This document shows positions 28,259 through 38,103 of a DNA stretch of 64,000 bases, in pieces. The DNA is from Prochlorococcus sp. AG-424-E18 (lineage in GTDB: Bacteria > Cyanobacteriota > Cyanobacteriia > PCC-6307 > Cyanobiaceae): contig QCNC01000003.1 of the NCBI GenBank assembly GCA_003210155.1, positions 62,001 to 126,000 of the forward strand. Reading direction: 5' to 3'. A program made the position numbers and the translations under genes. Positions within the stretch are counted from its first letter, which is position 1, and each line of letters begins with the position of its first letter. The notes beneath the pieces are model-generated. The model ran no database searches. It was not told where the DNA came from and saw nothing but the letters and a program-made list of their open reading frames with translations.

Positions 28259-29269
28259 TTAATCTAATCCAACCAATTGGCTTGTTAAATCATAAGTTTG
28301 TTGAGAGGTCTTAGTATCAATTATTCTTTTTGACAACTTTTGAGAAAAAGCTTTTCTGCCAGTTTTCTGACGATTTCCCCAGCTCCAATGAACTGATGGT
28401 TTAGCAAATTCTTCATAAGTTGCCACTTGAGCGACCCTCTCTCCTGCCAATCTTTGTGAAACATATCCTTTTGTTATTAATTTTTGAAATATCGGGAAAA
28501 GGAATCTAAATAACCAAGGTGTATCCCTAAAAAGTTTTGTATCAGCAACACATCCAGGATATAGAGAATTTACAATAATCTTCTCTGCAGGATATCTTTT
28601 TGATAATTCCTGAACGGTCACCATATTACAAAGTTTACTATCCTTATAAGCCTTACCAGGTTTAAATTTCTTTCCATTCGCCATACTTATTGGAGATAAA
28701 AAACCTTTTTTGAATCCAGATAAATCTCCCAAATTAGCTGGAGCAGGAATGGGTATCCTTCCTCCAAGTTCTGAATAATTAGCCGTAACAGTGCCTAATA
28801 CTGTAATTCTTGGCTTGAATACAATTGATTTGCCATTTAAAACAATTTCTCTTTCAGAAGATAAAATATTTTCCATGAGTAGGTTTATCATAAGAAAATG
28901 CCCAAAATGATTTACTGCCATAGAGTTTTCAAACCCCTGAGCAGACCTTTCAGGTCTCTTTAGTCTTGGTTTATAAACTGCTGCATTACAAATAAGAGAA
29001 TTTATTGGCTTGTTAAATCTTTCTAATATTTCATCGCAACCTTTTCTTACATCATTCAAGTTAGAAAGATCTATTTCTATAAAGTGAATATTTCTAATTT
29101 CCTCTTTTGTCAAGGATTCCTCAGCTATTTTTATAGCTCTTTTATTTGATCGATTAACTGCTACAACCTCCCATCCAAATCTTAATAGAGGTTTTAGAGT
29201 ATTTAATCCAACTCCTGAAGTTGTTCCTGTTATTAGGACCAAACCCTTAATGTTCTTACTCACTAGCAA
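28259..29269 (-). CDS. por: Light-dependent protochlorophyllide oxidoreductase
   Basis: A 336-residue short-chain dehydrogenase that reduces protochlorophyllide to chlorophyllide using NADPH and light. The NADPH site TGTTSGVG (14-21), C-N-A-A-V-Y and the catalytic Tyr208-x3-Lys212 (in AYKDSKLC) are present. It works in parallel to DPOR and would cover for a lost ChlB in the light. Convergent with chlL with a 6-bp gap. Confidence 0.96.
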   Translation of the reverse strand: MLVSKNIKGLVLITGTTSGVGLNTLKPLLRFGWEVVAVNRSNKRAIKIAEESLTKEEIRNIHFIEIDLSNLNDVRKGCDEILERFNKPINSLICNAAVYKPRLKRPERSAQGFENSMAVNHFGHFLMINLLMENILSSEREIVLNGKSIVFKPRITVLGTVTANYSELGGRIPIPAPANLGDLSGFKKGFLSPISMANGKKFKPGKAYKDSKLCNMVTVQELSKRYPAEKIIVNSLYPGCVADTKLFRDTPWLFRFLFPIFQKLITKGYVSQRLAGERVAQVATYEEFAKPSVHWSWGNRQKTGRKAFSQKLSKRIIDTKTSQQTYDLTSQLVGLD

Positions 29270-29317
29270 AAAAGTTAATAGAAAAATGAAAAGTAGAATG
29301 ATTCAAGATCATCCTTA

Positions 29318-29665
29318 TCAACGCCATATTACTCTGATAATGTCCCTAGAAATTATTTGATCCTGATCCTTCATAAATCTTTGCTCACCTTCAGATGAGA
29401 ATAAATCATCAAACTTATCTGTTAGAACATTAAATCTATATTTTTCGTATAAAAATGAGTCTTCAATTTCCCTTAATCTGGTCAACCTTACTTTAGAACT
29501 ATAGCCAAGCTTAATCAGGCTTATTATTGCTAAAAGGGAAAAGCTAATTTTTATAATTAAAAAAATCAACGATACAAAATTATTCTGTTTCTGTTGTCTT
29601 TTTAAAAATAAAGACCCTATATATTTATTGTAGGAAATACTATTTTTATAGAAAGATTTTGACAA
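29318..29665 (-). CDS. Small membrane protein of unknown function
   Basis: A 115-residue protein with a basic N-terminus (about 1-27), one hydrophobic segment (about 30-54) and a charged C-terminal region (about 57-110) rich in Arg, Glu and Asp. The layout resembles small bitopic proteins such as septum or photosystem assembly factors, but I recognise no family. It lies between psaM (85 nt upstream) and por (48 nt downstream) on the same strand, so a thylakoid role is possible. Confidence 0.6.
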   Translation of the reverse strand: MSKSFYKNSISYNKYIGSLFLKRQQKQNNFVSLIFLIIKISFSLLAIISLIKLGYSSKVRLTRLREIEDSFLYEKYRFNVLTDKFDDLFSSEGEQRFMKDQDQIISRDIIRVIWR

Positions 29666-29750
29666 ATTAAGTACTTGGTATTTTTACTGAATAAATCCAT
29701 TCAGACTTACTTTATTATTACCTTATAAATTTTAAATTTTCTAATAGACT

Positions 29751-29855
29751 TTAGTTCCTACCTAAACTAATTCCTAGTCTTAATGCTAAAACTCCTGCAT
29801 GCATAACAACTATTAGGCTTAATGCAATAAGATTAATTGTTTGAGTTGGCTCCAT
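29751..29855 (-). CDS. psaM: Photosystem I subunit XII
   Basis: A 34-residue single-helix protein, found by reading the minus strand directly. It begins [12 protein letters not shown] and ends L-G-I-S-L-G-R-N, with the helix over roughly residues 8-27 and M-H-A-G-V-L-A-L-R in the conserved second half. PsaM lies at the trimer-facing side of photosystem I. The start ATG is at 29855. It precedes a small membrane-protein gene and por on the same strand. Confidence 0.92.
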   Translation of the reverse strand: MEPTQTINLIALSLIVVMHAGVLALRLGISLGRN

Positions 29856-29992
29856 GGTAAAAAAAATATTTTCTATATTCTCCACCGAAAAGAGAAGATT
29901 TGAAACACTATTACAAAATCATGTAACGTAATTAACAAATTAAAAGAAAAAATTTTTGGAAAATTATCATAAATAAATCTACAAAATTAATT

Positions 29993-30685
29993 TTGGGAAT
30001 AGAAAATCAGGCTTTAATTTTTTCGACAAATAATTTGCCTGGATTTGATCAAATGGCTTTAGATTTAAATTCTTTAGATCAGACAATTTCGAATCCTGAA
30101 ATAATTCTCACATTGAGGTTCTACTATTGGACTGGGGATTGGCTTTCAATTGGCTATCACCAAAAGGAAATTCCTCTTCATTGGAAAAATTTATTATCAA
30201 ATGGGGAAATTAATATTGTTAGACGTCCCTCTGGAGGGGGTGCTGTTCTGCATTCAGGAGGCATAACATATGCATTAACATTTAAAAAAAATTACTATAA
30301 AGTCTTAAGTTATGAAATGGTTAATAATTGGTTAATTAAAAGTTTTAGAGAATTAGGTCTAAACTTACAATATGGTAATTTACGAAAATCAAGCATTAAA
30401 ACAAATTGTTTTGGGACTTCATTAATTTCCGATTTAGTTGATCAGGATGGGTTTAAGAGAATAGGTAGTGCTCAATTTCGTAAACAAGGAGCATTCCTTC
30501 AACATGGAGAAATTCAAACAAATCCTTCAAGAGATTTGTGGTTCAAATTATTCAGAGAAGAAGCTCCACCAAAAGTAAATTTAAAACTAACAAATGATGA
30601 AATAATTAAACATTTGAGAAATTCGTTCCTGAAAAATAAATCAAATATAAATTTCAAAAATATTGACATAGATAATAAAAAATAG
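29993..30685 (+). CDS. Lipoate-protein ligase family protein
   Basis: A 230-residue biotin/lipoate-ligase-fold protein. RRPSGGGAVLHSGG is the nucleotide and lipoate binding loop. RIGSAQFRKQGAFLQHGEI contains the region of the catalytic lysine, although the usual K-x-x-G-x-A-Q is R-I-G-S-A-Q here. It may attach lipoate or octanoate to 2-oxoacid dehydrogenases or GcvH. Starts with TTG. The ligase versus octanoyltransferase role is open. Confidence 0.75.
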   Translation: MGIENQALIFSTNNLPGFDQMALDLNSLDQTISNPEIILTLRFYYWTGDWLSIGYHQKEIPLHWKNLLSNGEINIVRRPSGGGAVLHSGGITYALTFKKNYYKVLSYEMVNNWLIKSFRELGLNLQYGNLRKSSIKTNCFGTSLISDLVDQDGFKRIGSAQFRKQGAFLQHGEIQTNPSRDLWFKLFREEAPPKVNLKLTNDEIIKHLRNSFLKNKSNINFKNIDIDNKK

Positions 30686-30707
30686 AAAATTTTAATGACA
30701 AGAATTA

Positions 30708-31931
30708 TTAAAGATCTCCTTTCTGCTTCATTGAATTAATTATTCTCGGCAATTCAATTCCTAAGGGATAATGATTTTTAAAGTTTAATTTGTTAACAAT
30801 ATCTGAAGGTAAATTAAAACCTAATTTATTCAATACAAAGTTTCCAATTTTTGACCTATCAATTATCCCCAAAGGGATATCTGCAACATTTAGAACCAAT
30901 AAAAAACCTTCATTTGTTTCTTCAAGTCTTTCTATAGTTCTCCATAATTTATCGTTAATAGATACACTTTCAAAAATATCGATTGGTTTCTTGAAATCTC
31001 CAACAAAGTTCCGTTCCCATTTTTTTAAGGAAACAGTTTTTAAAATATCCTCATCAACAAAACCGGTCCATCTACCATTATTCGTAACAAAAAAATATTT
31101 ATCCGATGCATCCTTCTTATTTTTTATTAATTTATTAAATTCCGAGAAATTTGAATCGTATTCAATTTTCATCAACGGCTTTAGTTTAATCTCAGAAACT
31201 TTACTAAATTTAAGTATGTTTTCAATTTTAAAAAATTGACTTTCAGATTTTGAAGAATTAACTCCAAACAAACCCAAAAAAGAAAGAATAAAACCAAAGT
31301 AAAAGTTAAATCTAAATAAACAAATTATCCCAAAAAATAAAACAAAAAAAGATAATAATAAATTTACTTTATTGAGGAAATTTCTTCCTTTATTTTTACT
31401 CCCTGAGAAATGCCAAATAATACTTTTTAATAAATTACCCCCATCTAAAGAACCAATTGGAATCAAATTTAAGAAGCCTAAGAATAAATTAAATATGCCT
31501 ACTCTTGAAATTACATTAACTGCTATTTGTTCTTGAGATGGACTGTTATTACTAATTAAAAGTAGGATAGATGCTGTAGCGAAACATAGAAGAGGTCTAA
31601 CAATTGCAATTTTTATATTACCTAAAGCAGTTTGACAGTACTTTTCTATTTGTAAAATTGCTCCTAAAAAATAAAAAGTAATTTTTTTTATTTTTACACC
31701 CTGATTAAGTGAAACAAAAGTATGAAAAACCTCATGAAAAATAATTGAAGATAATAAGAAAAAAGAAGTTAAAAACCCTATAATCCAAGCTTCTTTATTA
31801 TTGTAGATATCGCCAGAAGATAAATTGACCTGATTACTTATACTCCATGAGAACACAAAGAGAATAACAAACCAATAGGGATGAACTTTAAAGGGAATTC
31901 CCCATATTTTAAAAATTTGCCAACTTCTCAA
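30708..31931 (-). CDS. Site-2 (M50) membrane protease with CBS domains
   Basis: A 407-residue intramembrane zinc metalloprotease. Zinc ligands are in the HEVFH motif (66-70) on a membrane helix. The third ligand Asp is in PIGSLDGGNLL. Six hydrophobic segments fill the first 225 residues. The C-terminal soluble part (about 240-380) looks like a pair of CBS domains, which often sense adenosine nucleotides. Substrates are likely membrane-bound regulators. No obvious partner is next to it. Confidence 0.88.
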   Translation of the reverse strand: MRSWQIFKIWGIPFKVHPYWFVILFVFSWSISNQVNLSSGDIYNNKEAWIIGFLTSFFLLSSIIFHEVFHTFVSLNQGVKIKKITFYFLGAILQIEKYCQTALGNIKIAIVRPLLCFATASILLLISNNSPSQEQIAVNVISRVGIFNLFLGFLNLIPIGSLDGGNLLKSIIWHFSGSKNKGRNFLNKVNLLLSFFVLFFGIICLFRFNFYFGFILSFLGLFGVNSSKSESQFFKIENILKFSKVSEIKLKPLMKIEYDSNFSEFNKLIKNKKDASDKYFFVTNNGRWTGFVDEDILKTVSLKKWERNFVGDFKKPIDIFESVSINDKLWRTIERLEETNEGFLLVLNVADIPLGIIDRSKIGNFVLNKLGFNLPSDIVNKLNFKNHYPLGIELPRIINSMKQKGDL

Positions 31932-31971
31932 AAATAATCTCCGCTATATTTAGCAATAATATTAATCTTAC

Positions 31972-32643
31972 ATGCAGGATAATTATATGCCCAAGAATAA
32001 TCCTTTGGTTAAAATTTGTGGACTAACTTCTGAAGAACAAGCTCTTCAAGTCGCTAAATTAGGAGCAAATGCTATCGGCATTATTTCGGTTGAAGAGTCA
32101 CCAAGATATATATCAGCTGAAATTAAGAAAAAAATTTTTAAAACCTTAGAAAAGTTGTATCCGAAAATCGAAAGGGTTTCAGTTGTGCAAAATTGCCCAA
32201 TAGACCTAATTATTAAAAATTTCTTAGGAAACCCGTGTGAAACTATCATTCAATTACATGGAGATGAAGATATTGATTACTGCAAAAAAATAAGGGAAAA
32301 AATTCCCAATATTGGCCTATGGAAGGCTTTCAGAATAAAAACGGAAAAGGATATAGACAAAATAAAGCCTTTTGAGGATTTTGTAGATGCTATCCTACTT
32401 GATTCTTGGAATGAAAAAACTTATGGAGGTTCAGGTAAAAAAATAAAATCTACTTATTTAAAAAATCTTCAATTTAGCAAACCTTGGTGGTTAGCAGGTG
32501 GAATATCAATTGAATGGATTAATGAAATCCTTACAGATATAAAACCTGATGGACTAGATATTTCAAGTAGTATTGAATTTTCTCCGGGCTTAAAAGATAT
32601 GAAAAAAACAGAAGATCTTTTTAATTTTTTAAAAAGAAATTAG
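31972..32643 (+). CDS. trpF: Phosphoribosylanthranilate isomerase
   Basis: A 223-residue TIM-barrel enzyme of tryptophan synthesis. The catalytic cysteine is in V-K-I-C-G-L-T, and the barrel strands I-I-Q-L-H-G-D-E, A-I-L-L-D-S-W and W-W-L-A-G-G-I and G-L-D-I-S-S-S-I-E are all present. The start could be the ATG at 31972 or that at 31987. Its stop overlaps that of the convergent folE by 4 bp. Confidence 0.94.
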   Translation: MQDNYMPKNNPLVKICGLTSEEQALQVAKLGANAIGIISVEESPRYISAEIKKKIFKTLEKLYPKIERVSVVQNCPIDLIIKNFLGNPCETIIQLHGDEDIDYCKKIREKIPNIGLWKAFRIKTEKDIDKIKPFEDFVDAILLDSWNEKTYGGSGKKIKSTYLKNLQFSKPWWLAGGISIEWINEILTDIKPDGLDISSSIEFSPGLKDMKKTEDLFNFLKRN

Positions 32644-33380
32644 TAATTATTAGAAGCGGACTGCTGTTTTACAAGCTCAAAAAATTCTTGTTTTAAACTT
32701 AAATCGTGTCTAAAATCGCCTCTAACCACAGAATTAATCATACTTGTATTTGGTTCTTTGACCCCCCTCCACTTCATACAATAGTGTTGGGCCTTTACAA
32801 TAATGCCTAAACCTTTAGGTTCGCACAGTTTTTCGATTTCATCTGCAAGGATCATTACAGCTTCTTCCTGAATATGAGGTCTTGAAAAAACCCAATCAGC
32901 TACTCTCGCAAATTTTGAAAGTCCTATGACTTTATTTCCAGGTTTAATACCTATCCAACACTCTCCTAGAATTGGAACTAAGTGATGTGAACATGCAGAT
33001 CTTACCGAAATTGGACCAACTGTATAGATTTCATCAAGATTCTTGTCATTAGGAAAACTTGTAACTTTAGGTTGTTCATGATATCTACCTTTAAAAACTT
33101 CATTTAGATACATTTTTGAAACTCTTTCAGCAGTTTCTTGAGTATTATGATCATTCTCAACATCAATTACTAGGGACTTTAGTAAGTCTTTAACTCTTGA
33201 GGCTACTTCTTTTTCTAAAATTTCTAATTCACCTGGATTTATAAAATCAGAAATATTATCGTTAGCACTAAATCTTGTACCAGAATTCTTAATTCTGTCT
33301 CTTATAATTTCAGAAATTAGTTTATTAGTAATCTGGTCGTCAAAGTTTCTAATATTATCGTTGGGTAATGTAGAGGTCAT
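32640..33380 (-). CDS. folE: GTP cyclohydrolase I
   Basis: A 246-residue enzyme that converts GTP to dihydroneopterin triphosphate for folate and pterin synthesis. The zinc ligands are in SACSHHLVPILG and AQHYCMKWRGV, and E-E-A-V-M-I-L-A-D-E-I is intact. An N-terminal extension of about 60 residues precedes the core. Not obviously in an operon; the next gene upstream on this strand is 153 bp away. Confidence 0.95.
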   Translation of the reverse strand: MTSTLPNDNIRNFDDQITNKLISEIIRDRIKNSGTRFSANDNISDFINPGELEILEKEVASRVKDLLKSLVIDVENDHNTQETAERVSKMYLNEVFKGRYHEQPKVTSFPNDKNLDEIYTVGPISVRSACSHHLVPILGECWIGIKPGNKVIGLSKFARVADWVFSRPHIQEEAVMILADEIEKLCEPKGLGIIVKAQHYCMKWRGVKEPNTSMINSVVRGDFRHDLSLKQEFFELVKQQSASNNY

Positions 33381-33533
33381 AAAATTCTAAACAGAAAATT
33401 GTATGCAACTTAATTTACTGTATCTTCCAAAAGCATTATTGCTCATATACTATATCACATTCTCTTGTTCAATCGGGTTCTAATAGTACTAAAAAAAATC
33501 ACTGTTTTAAGATTAATCAAATAAACAATATAT

Positions 33534-34241
33534 TTAAAAGGCTCCGCCAGAAGGCATCAAAGTCAAGTCTTCGATCAATTGTGATTCAGGTTTTTGAGCA
33601 ATGTAGAGAATAGTTTCTGATACCTCTTTTGAGGAAAGCATAGAAGTTCTATCAAAATCAGAATTGATTGATTCGGAGTCCCAAAGAGGAGTATTTACTG
33701 AACCAAGAGTTATTGTGCACGCTCTTATTGAATTAGATCTCTCCTCCTCCCTCAAGCATTTAGTAAACATAGCCAGTGCAGATTTTGAAACACAATAAGC
33801 TCCCCATTGGGGAAATGCATTATAAGAGGCATGACTACTAACATTAATAACCAAACCACCATTTTTTCTCATTTGAGGAATTATTGAACTGCAAACTTGA
33901 AAAACACTTGTGAGATTTATTTGAATAGTTTGTTCCCATTGACCTAATTCCATTTCAACTAAAGGGCCATTAAATGCGCAACCTGCATTATTTATCAATA
34001 CTGAAGGGCACCCATACTTCTCAATTGCCTCTTTAACACGATGCTCTATTTGTAGAGGATTAGATAAATCGCACTTAACCAGGTTAATTTTTGATTTAGT
34101 GGTCAACAGTTCGCTTTTTAGTTTCTCCATTAAATCTATATTCCTGGAGAGTAAAATTAAATCCCAGCCAGCATTAGCAAAAGTAATTGCGGTAGATCTA
34201 CCAATACCTTTCGTAGCACCCGTTATAAAAGCTAGTTTCAA
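33534..34241 (-). CDS. Short-chain dehydrogenase/reductase (SDR)
   Basis: A classical SDR of about 235 residues. The nucleotide site is GATKGIGRST, then N-N-A-G-C-A-F and the catalytic S...Y-C-V-S-K (in YNAFPQWGAYCVSK). The longest frame starts at a TTG at 34283 and would overlap accA by 41 bp. The TTG at 34241, 1 nt after the accA stop, gives the usual short lead (L-K-L-A-F-I-T-G) and is preferred. Being last in a row with aar, ado and accA, it may act on fatty acid intermediates, but that is inference. Confidence 0.82.
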   Translation of the reverse strand: MKLAFITGATKGIGRSTAITFANAGWDLILLSRNIDLMEKLKSELLTTKSKINLVKCDLSNPLQIEHRVKEAIEKYGCPSVLINNAGCAFNGPLVEMELGQWEQTIQINLTSVFQVCSSIIPQMRKNGGLVINVSSHASYNAFPQWGAYCVSKSALAMFTKCLREEERSNSIRACTITLGSVNTPLWDSESINSDFDRTSMLSSKEVSETILYIAQKPESQLIEDLTLMPSGGAF

Positions 34242-34242
34242 G

Positions 34243-35250
34243 TTATTCAGTTTTTTGGGGGATTTCACTATAAATCTCTTCAATATTATTTGCTTCGATA
34301 AATTTACCTAAAACCCTAAACTTTTTGTATCTTTCCTCAATTAATTCGTCTTCAGGCATTTGCAGTAAAGCATTAAGGTGTTTCTCAATAGCCTCTTTTA
34401 GTGTGTTACCAGCATCTAAAGGAGCCCAATTATTCCCACCAGAGGGTTCTGGTAAAACCTCATCTATTATACCTAATTTAAGTAAATCTTTACCTGTGAT
34501 TTTAAGTGCTGATGCAGCTTCTGGTGCCTTCGCAGCATCTCTCCACAAAATTGATGCACACGCTTCCGGACTAGCAACTGTGTAAACACTGTGTTCAAAC
34601 ATTAGTAACCTATCGGCAACACCTATTCCAAGTGCTCCTCCAGAACCTCCTTCTCCAATTACAGTAGCCACAATTGGAACTTTTAATCCAAACATCTCTC
34701 GAAGGTTTCTTGCAATCGCTTCACCTTGACCTTGTTCTTCAGCCTTTAAACCAGCATAAGCTCCAGGAGTATCAATAAATGTAAGAATTGGCAAAGAAAA
34801 TCTATTTGCATGCTGCATTAATCTAAGAGCTTTTCTGTAACCTCCTGGTTTTGCCATCCCAAAGTTTCTTACTACATTTTCTTTTGTGTCCCTTCCTTTC
34901 TGATGCCCTAACATCAATACTGGTCTATTATTTATCGAACCTATCCCACCAATTAGTGCCATATCATCGCCACCATTTCTGTCTCCATGTAATTCGATCC
35001 AGTCATCACAAAACATTTGAACAAAATCCAACGTACTTGGTCTTTGAGGATGTCTAGCTACCTGAATTTTTTGAGCAGGGGTGAGAGATTTAAATATTTC
35101 TTCTCTTCTCCTAGCAGCTAAGGTTTCAAGCTGCAGAAGCTGTTGACTAACATCTACTTCTGAATCTCGAGCTAATTCTTTAATTTGCTCTATCTGCTTC
35201 TCAAGTTCAACAAGAGGCTTTTCAAAATCAAGGAGGTAACGTTTAGCCAT
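34243..35250 (-). CDS. accA: Acetyl-CoA carboxylase carboxyltransferase alpha subunit
   Basis: A 335-residue subunit of acetyl-CoA carboxylase that, with AccD, transfers the carboxyl group from biotin to acetyl-CoA at the start of fatty acid synthesis. Typical regions are L-E-T-L-A-A-R-R at the N-terminus, [23 protein letters not shown] and [16 protein letters not shown]. It lies 3 nt after aar, so acyl-ACP supply and acyl-ACP reduction genes are together. Confidence 0.96.
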   Translation of the reverse strand: MAKRYLLDFEKPLVELEKQIEQIKELARDSEVDVSQQLLQLETLAARRREEIFKSLTPAQKIQVARHPQRPSTLDFVQMFCDDWIELHGDRNGGDDMALIGGIGSINNRPVLMLGHQKGRDTKENVVRNFGMAKPGGYRKALRLMQHANRFSLPILTFIDTPGAYAGLKAEEQGQGEAIARNLREMFGLKVPIVATVIGEGGSGGALGIGVADRLLMFEHSVYTVASPEACASILWRDAAKAPEAASALKITGKDLLKLGIIDEVLPEPSGGNNWAPLDAGNTLKEAIEKHLNALLQMPEDELIEERYKKFRVLGKFIEANNIEEIYSEIPQKTE

Positions 35251-35253
35251 AAT

Positions 35254-36294
35254 TTAAACAGTTAATACTTTAGGCTGCTTATCAAGTCCAATCGCAGAAA
35301 AACCATGCTTTAAAGATGCTGCTCCAATAAACTCCATCTTTTCAAGAGAAATGTTATTTCTTCCCCAACTAAAGTTTGTATGACACTTTTCAAATTCTAA
35401 AATCATAGCTTCTGCAAAGCAAGCAAACATCTCTCGCTGAGGGTTTTGCATTTCCGCAAGTTCCATCATATTCCAACCAATATCGTTGAAAAACTCTACT
35501 ATACCTCCTTTTAAAACATGAATATTTTCACCCTGAAATTTCTCATCAAGATTTTTGGGGTATCCGCCATCAATCATTAAACATGGTTTTTTTAAGTTAT
35601 CTGTATCAATTTCAATAGTTTTAGGCATACTTGCAACCCATACAACAATATCCGCCTGAGGCAATGCCTCATTTAAGCTTGTTACGGTGCCACCATCTAA
35701 TTCTTTTTGTAAAAGCGCTAGTGGTTCTTGTTGCCTTGCTACCATAAGAAGTTCTGAAATCCCAGTTTTATTGATAAGCCATCTACAAACAGCACTACCA
35801 ATATCACCTGTAGCACCAATTACAGCAACAGTTGCTTTTTTAAGGTCTATTCCAATGCGAGGCGCATTTATTTCTAGTTGCTTACAAATAACCCAGGCGG
35901 TATGAGTATTGCCAGTAGTAAACCTTTCCCACTCTAATGAAGTATTTCTAATTTGTTGATGCTGAAGAAGATTAAAATTCTCAAAAATAATAGAAGTAAA
36001 TCCTCCTAAAGCGGTAATATTAATCCCTTTTTTCTGAGCTAGTTCCATAGCATTTAGTACTTTTCTTCTAGCCGTTTTAAACCTAGAAAGCATTTCAGGA
36101 ACAAAGCACGAATCTATATAAGAACCTTCAATAGATATTCCAGTAGCACTCTTAACTTCTACATTTTCAACAAGCTGAGGAGGAGCAGTACACCAAACAT
36201 CCAAGTCGCCATCAGCAATATGATCAAAGCCTAGCATCGAAGCTTTTCTTTTTGCATCTTCAAAACTGGTTGAGTGGCCTATTAACCCAAACAT
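35254..36294 (-). CDS. aar: Fatty acyl-ACP reductase
   Basis: A 346-residue NADPH-dependent enzyme that reduces acyl-ACP to the fatty aldehyde used by ADO. The nucleotide-binding motif is [15 protein letters not shown], and the family start [17 protein letters not shown] and D-S-C-F-V-P-E-M are present. It sits 108 bp downstream of ado and directly upstream of accA. Together the two enzymes make odd-chain alkanes such as pentadecane. Confidence 0.96.
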   Translation of the reverse strand: MFGLIGHSTSFEDAKRKASMLGFDHIADGDLDVWCTAPPQLVENVEVKSATGISIEGSYIDSCFVPEMLSRFKTARRKVLNAMELAQKKGINITALGGFTSIIFENFNLLQHQQIRNTSLEWERFTTGNTHTAWVICKQLEINAPRIGIDLKKATVAVIGATGDIGSAVCRWLINKTGISELLMVARQQEPLALLQKELDGGTVTSLNEALPQADIVVWVASMPKTIEIDTDNLKKPCLMIDGGYPKNLDEKFQGENIHVLKGGIVEFFNDIGWNMMELAEMQNPQREMFACFAEAMILEFEKCHTNFSWGRNNISLEKMEFIGAASLKHGFSAIGLDKQPKVLTV

Positions 36295-36402
36295 TTAAAA
36301 TTTATAAATGGTTTCTATACGATGTTATGAACAATAGCACAGAGGTAACTATTTAAATAGGATTGATTAATTATTAAAATTCTTAGTTAATTAGAAATGT
36401 AA

Positions 36403-37158
36403 TTAGACGATAGCTGCCATAGCCATTCTTGCAATTTCTCTATTATCAAGACCTATTTCCATCAATGTATCTTGATAAGCAATCATAAATTCTTCCATTA
36501 ATTCTTCTCTGTCCATAGCTAAAACTGATGCGTCATCTGCTACCTCATCTAACATCTTTTTAATTAACGGAAGATTAACTTTATTAGCTTCCATTAATTC
36601 CTCTTTACAAGTAGATAAATTCTCTTTAAGCCACTCTTGACCATAATTTAAATGAAGATATTCATCTTTAACCACTCCCTCTGTTATTTTTTTTGCAAAA
36701 GGATCCGCAACTCTTATGTATACGTTATAAGCAGAAATTGCAAATGCTTCAATTAAGATAGCTTGTATTAAAAGACATGTTGTTATATTTCCTTTTTCAA
36801 GAGCAACTTGAAAATTACCATGTAATTTAGAAAAGAATTTTTTTGCAAATTCCATATCAGCTACTACACCTAAATTTCTTCCACATGCAGTAAAGCCTTT
36901 TTTATGCTTCATTTCCATTCTCGCCAATTTAGTTAACTCCTCTAACTCATTTGGAATTAAAGTTGCTATTGAAATGTAATTATCATGAGCCTCTTGCTCT
37001 CCCTCTATAACAATTGCATTTATTCTGCTGTATGCGTCCTTATAAGAATCTGTAGTGAAGTCGGGCAAATCTAAAGAAATCGGATTAGTCGATTCTTCAA
37101 TAGTTTCTTTATTTGTTTCTAGAGTTTGCATGTCAGTAATCTTTAGCTCATTATGCAT
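36403..37158 (-). CDS. ado: Aldehyde-deformylating oxygenase
   Basis: A 251-residue ferritin-like di-iron enzyme that converts fatty aldehydes to alkanes plus formate. The metal ligands are visible as Glu54, Glu82, His85, Glu137, Glu166 and His169, each offset by nine residues from the well-studied MIT9313 enzyme. Intact helices A to H follow. It is upstream of aar, the usual order in Prochlorococcus and Synechococcus. Confidence 0.96.
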   Translation of the reverse strand: MHNELKITDMQTLETNKETIEESTNPISLDLPDFTTDSYKDAYSRINAIVIEGEQEAHDNYISIATLIPNELEELTKLARMEMKHKKGFTACGRNLGVVADMEFAKKFFSKLHGNFQVALEKGNITTCLLIQAILIEAFAISAYNVYIRVADPFAKKITEGVVKDEYLHLNYGQEWLKENLSTCKEELMEANKVNLPLIKKMLDEVADDASVLAMDREELMEEFMIAYQDTLMEIGLDNREIARMAMAAIV

Positions 37159-37242
37159 GAATATTACATGATTATAGAGAGTTTATTTAAATATCATGAA
37201 AATAGTTTCAATTGTTAAGTCACATTTTTTACCTAAACTTAT

Positions 37243-38037
37243 TTAAAAATTGTTTGGCCAATCTGATTGCATCAGATTCATAATCAATTTGAACCAATGA
37301 TTAATCAATAATTCCTTTAAATTTTTCCCTAAAGACTCATTTGCTCCTCTACTATCTCCAATAACACCTGAGTTACTTAAGTCCTCAGTAAGCCAAGCAG
37401 TAGGCGCATTTCCCTCTAGACTCCAGCCTTCAGGGATTTCTGCTTTATTAACCTCATTTGGGCGTTCATCACCTACTAATTCTGGTTTCAAAGCCAGCAT
37501 CAAACTTGTTTCAGCTAAAGAAGCATGAAGCCCATCCTTAATCTCAGTTTTTGTTAACAATTCATTCAATCCATTCACACCACTCCATAAGAAACAAGGG
37601 AAAACTGCCATACCTGGTGCGACACTTCTTAGCTCTCTTGCAGCTGTATTTAATAGTGAAATTTGACCTCCATGTCCATTAATTAATATCAATCTTTTAA
37701 AACCCATTTCAGATAATTGACCTCCAACTTCCTTTATCATTGAGGTTATTAAATTTGAGGAAAGTGAAATTGTCCCGGAAAAACCCTTATGTTCTGGAGA
37801 AAAACCAATATATTGGGTTGGAAGTTTTTTTAATGGAATATCGGCAGAGAATAATTTGAAAACTTCGCTAATAATTTCATCAACAAAAATACTGTCTGTA
37901 GCAAGAGGCAAATGCGGCCCATGTTGCTCAACAGCACCGAATGGCCAAATAACTGTTGATCTTTTGTTTTTCGCAACACAATCAATTTCTTGCCAATTTA
38001 AATATTCAAATTTATTAGGTATTGGTTTAAAGTTCAT
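37243..38037 (-). CDS. Creatininase family amidohydrolase
   Basis: A 264-residue protein of the creatininase/mycofactocin-like family. Metal ligands appear in VEQHGPHLPLATDS and in LINGHGGQISLL, and a late Glu in L-A-E-T-S-L-M. The natural substrate in cyanobacteria is unknown; related enzymes hydrolyse cyclic amides or pyrrolidones. It is 84 bp upstream of ado on the same strand, and no functional link is evident. Confidence 0.85.
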   Translation of the reverse strand: MNFKPIPNKFEYLNWQEIDCVAKNKRSTVIWPFGAVEQHGPHLPLATDSIFVDEIISEVFKLFSADIPLKKLPTQYIGFSPEHKGFSGTISLSSNLITSMIKEVGGQLSEMGFKRLILINGHGGQISLLNTAARELRSVAPGMAVFPCFLWSGVNGLNELLTKTEIKDGLHASLAETSLMLALKPELVGDERPNEVNKAEIPEGWSLEGNAPTAWLTEDLSNSGVIGDSRGANESLGKNLKELLINHWFKLIMNLMQSDWPNNF

Positions 38038-38103
38038 TAATTTTAATTTTGATTACTAAGATTTAGAGTATGTTAATAATTAATTATTCTTATTTTACCT
38101 ACG

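Noticed and set aside
34242-34283. Longer SDR start overlapping accA
   Set aside because: The TTG at 34241 gives the standard lead before the nucleotide-binding motif without overlap.
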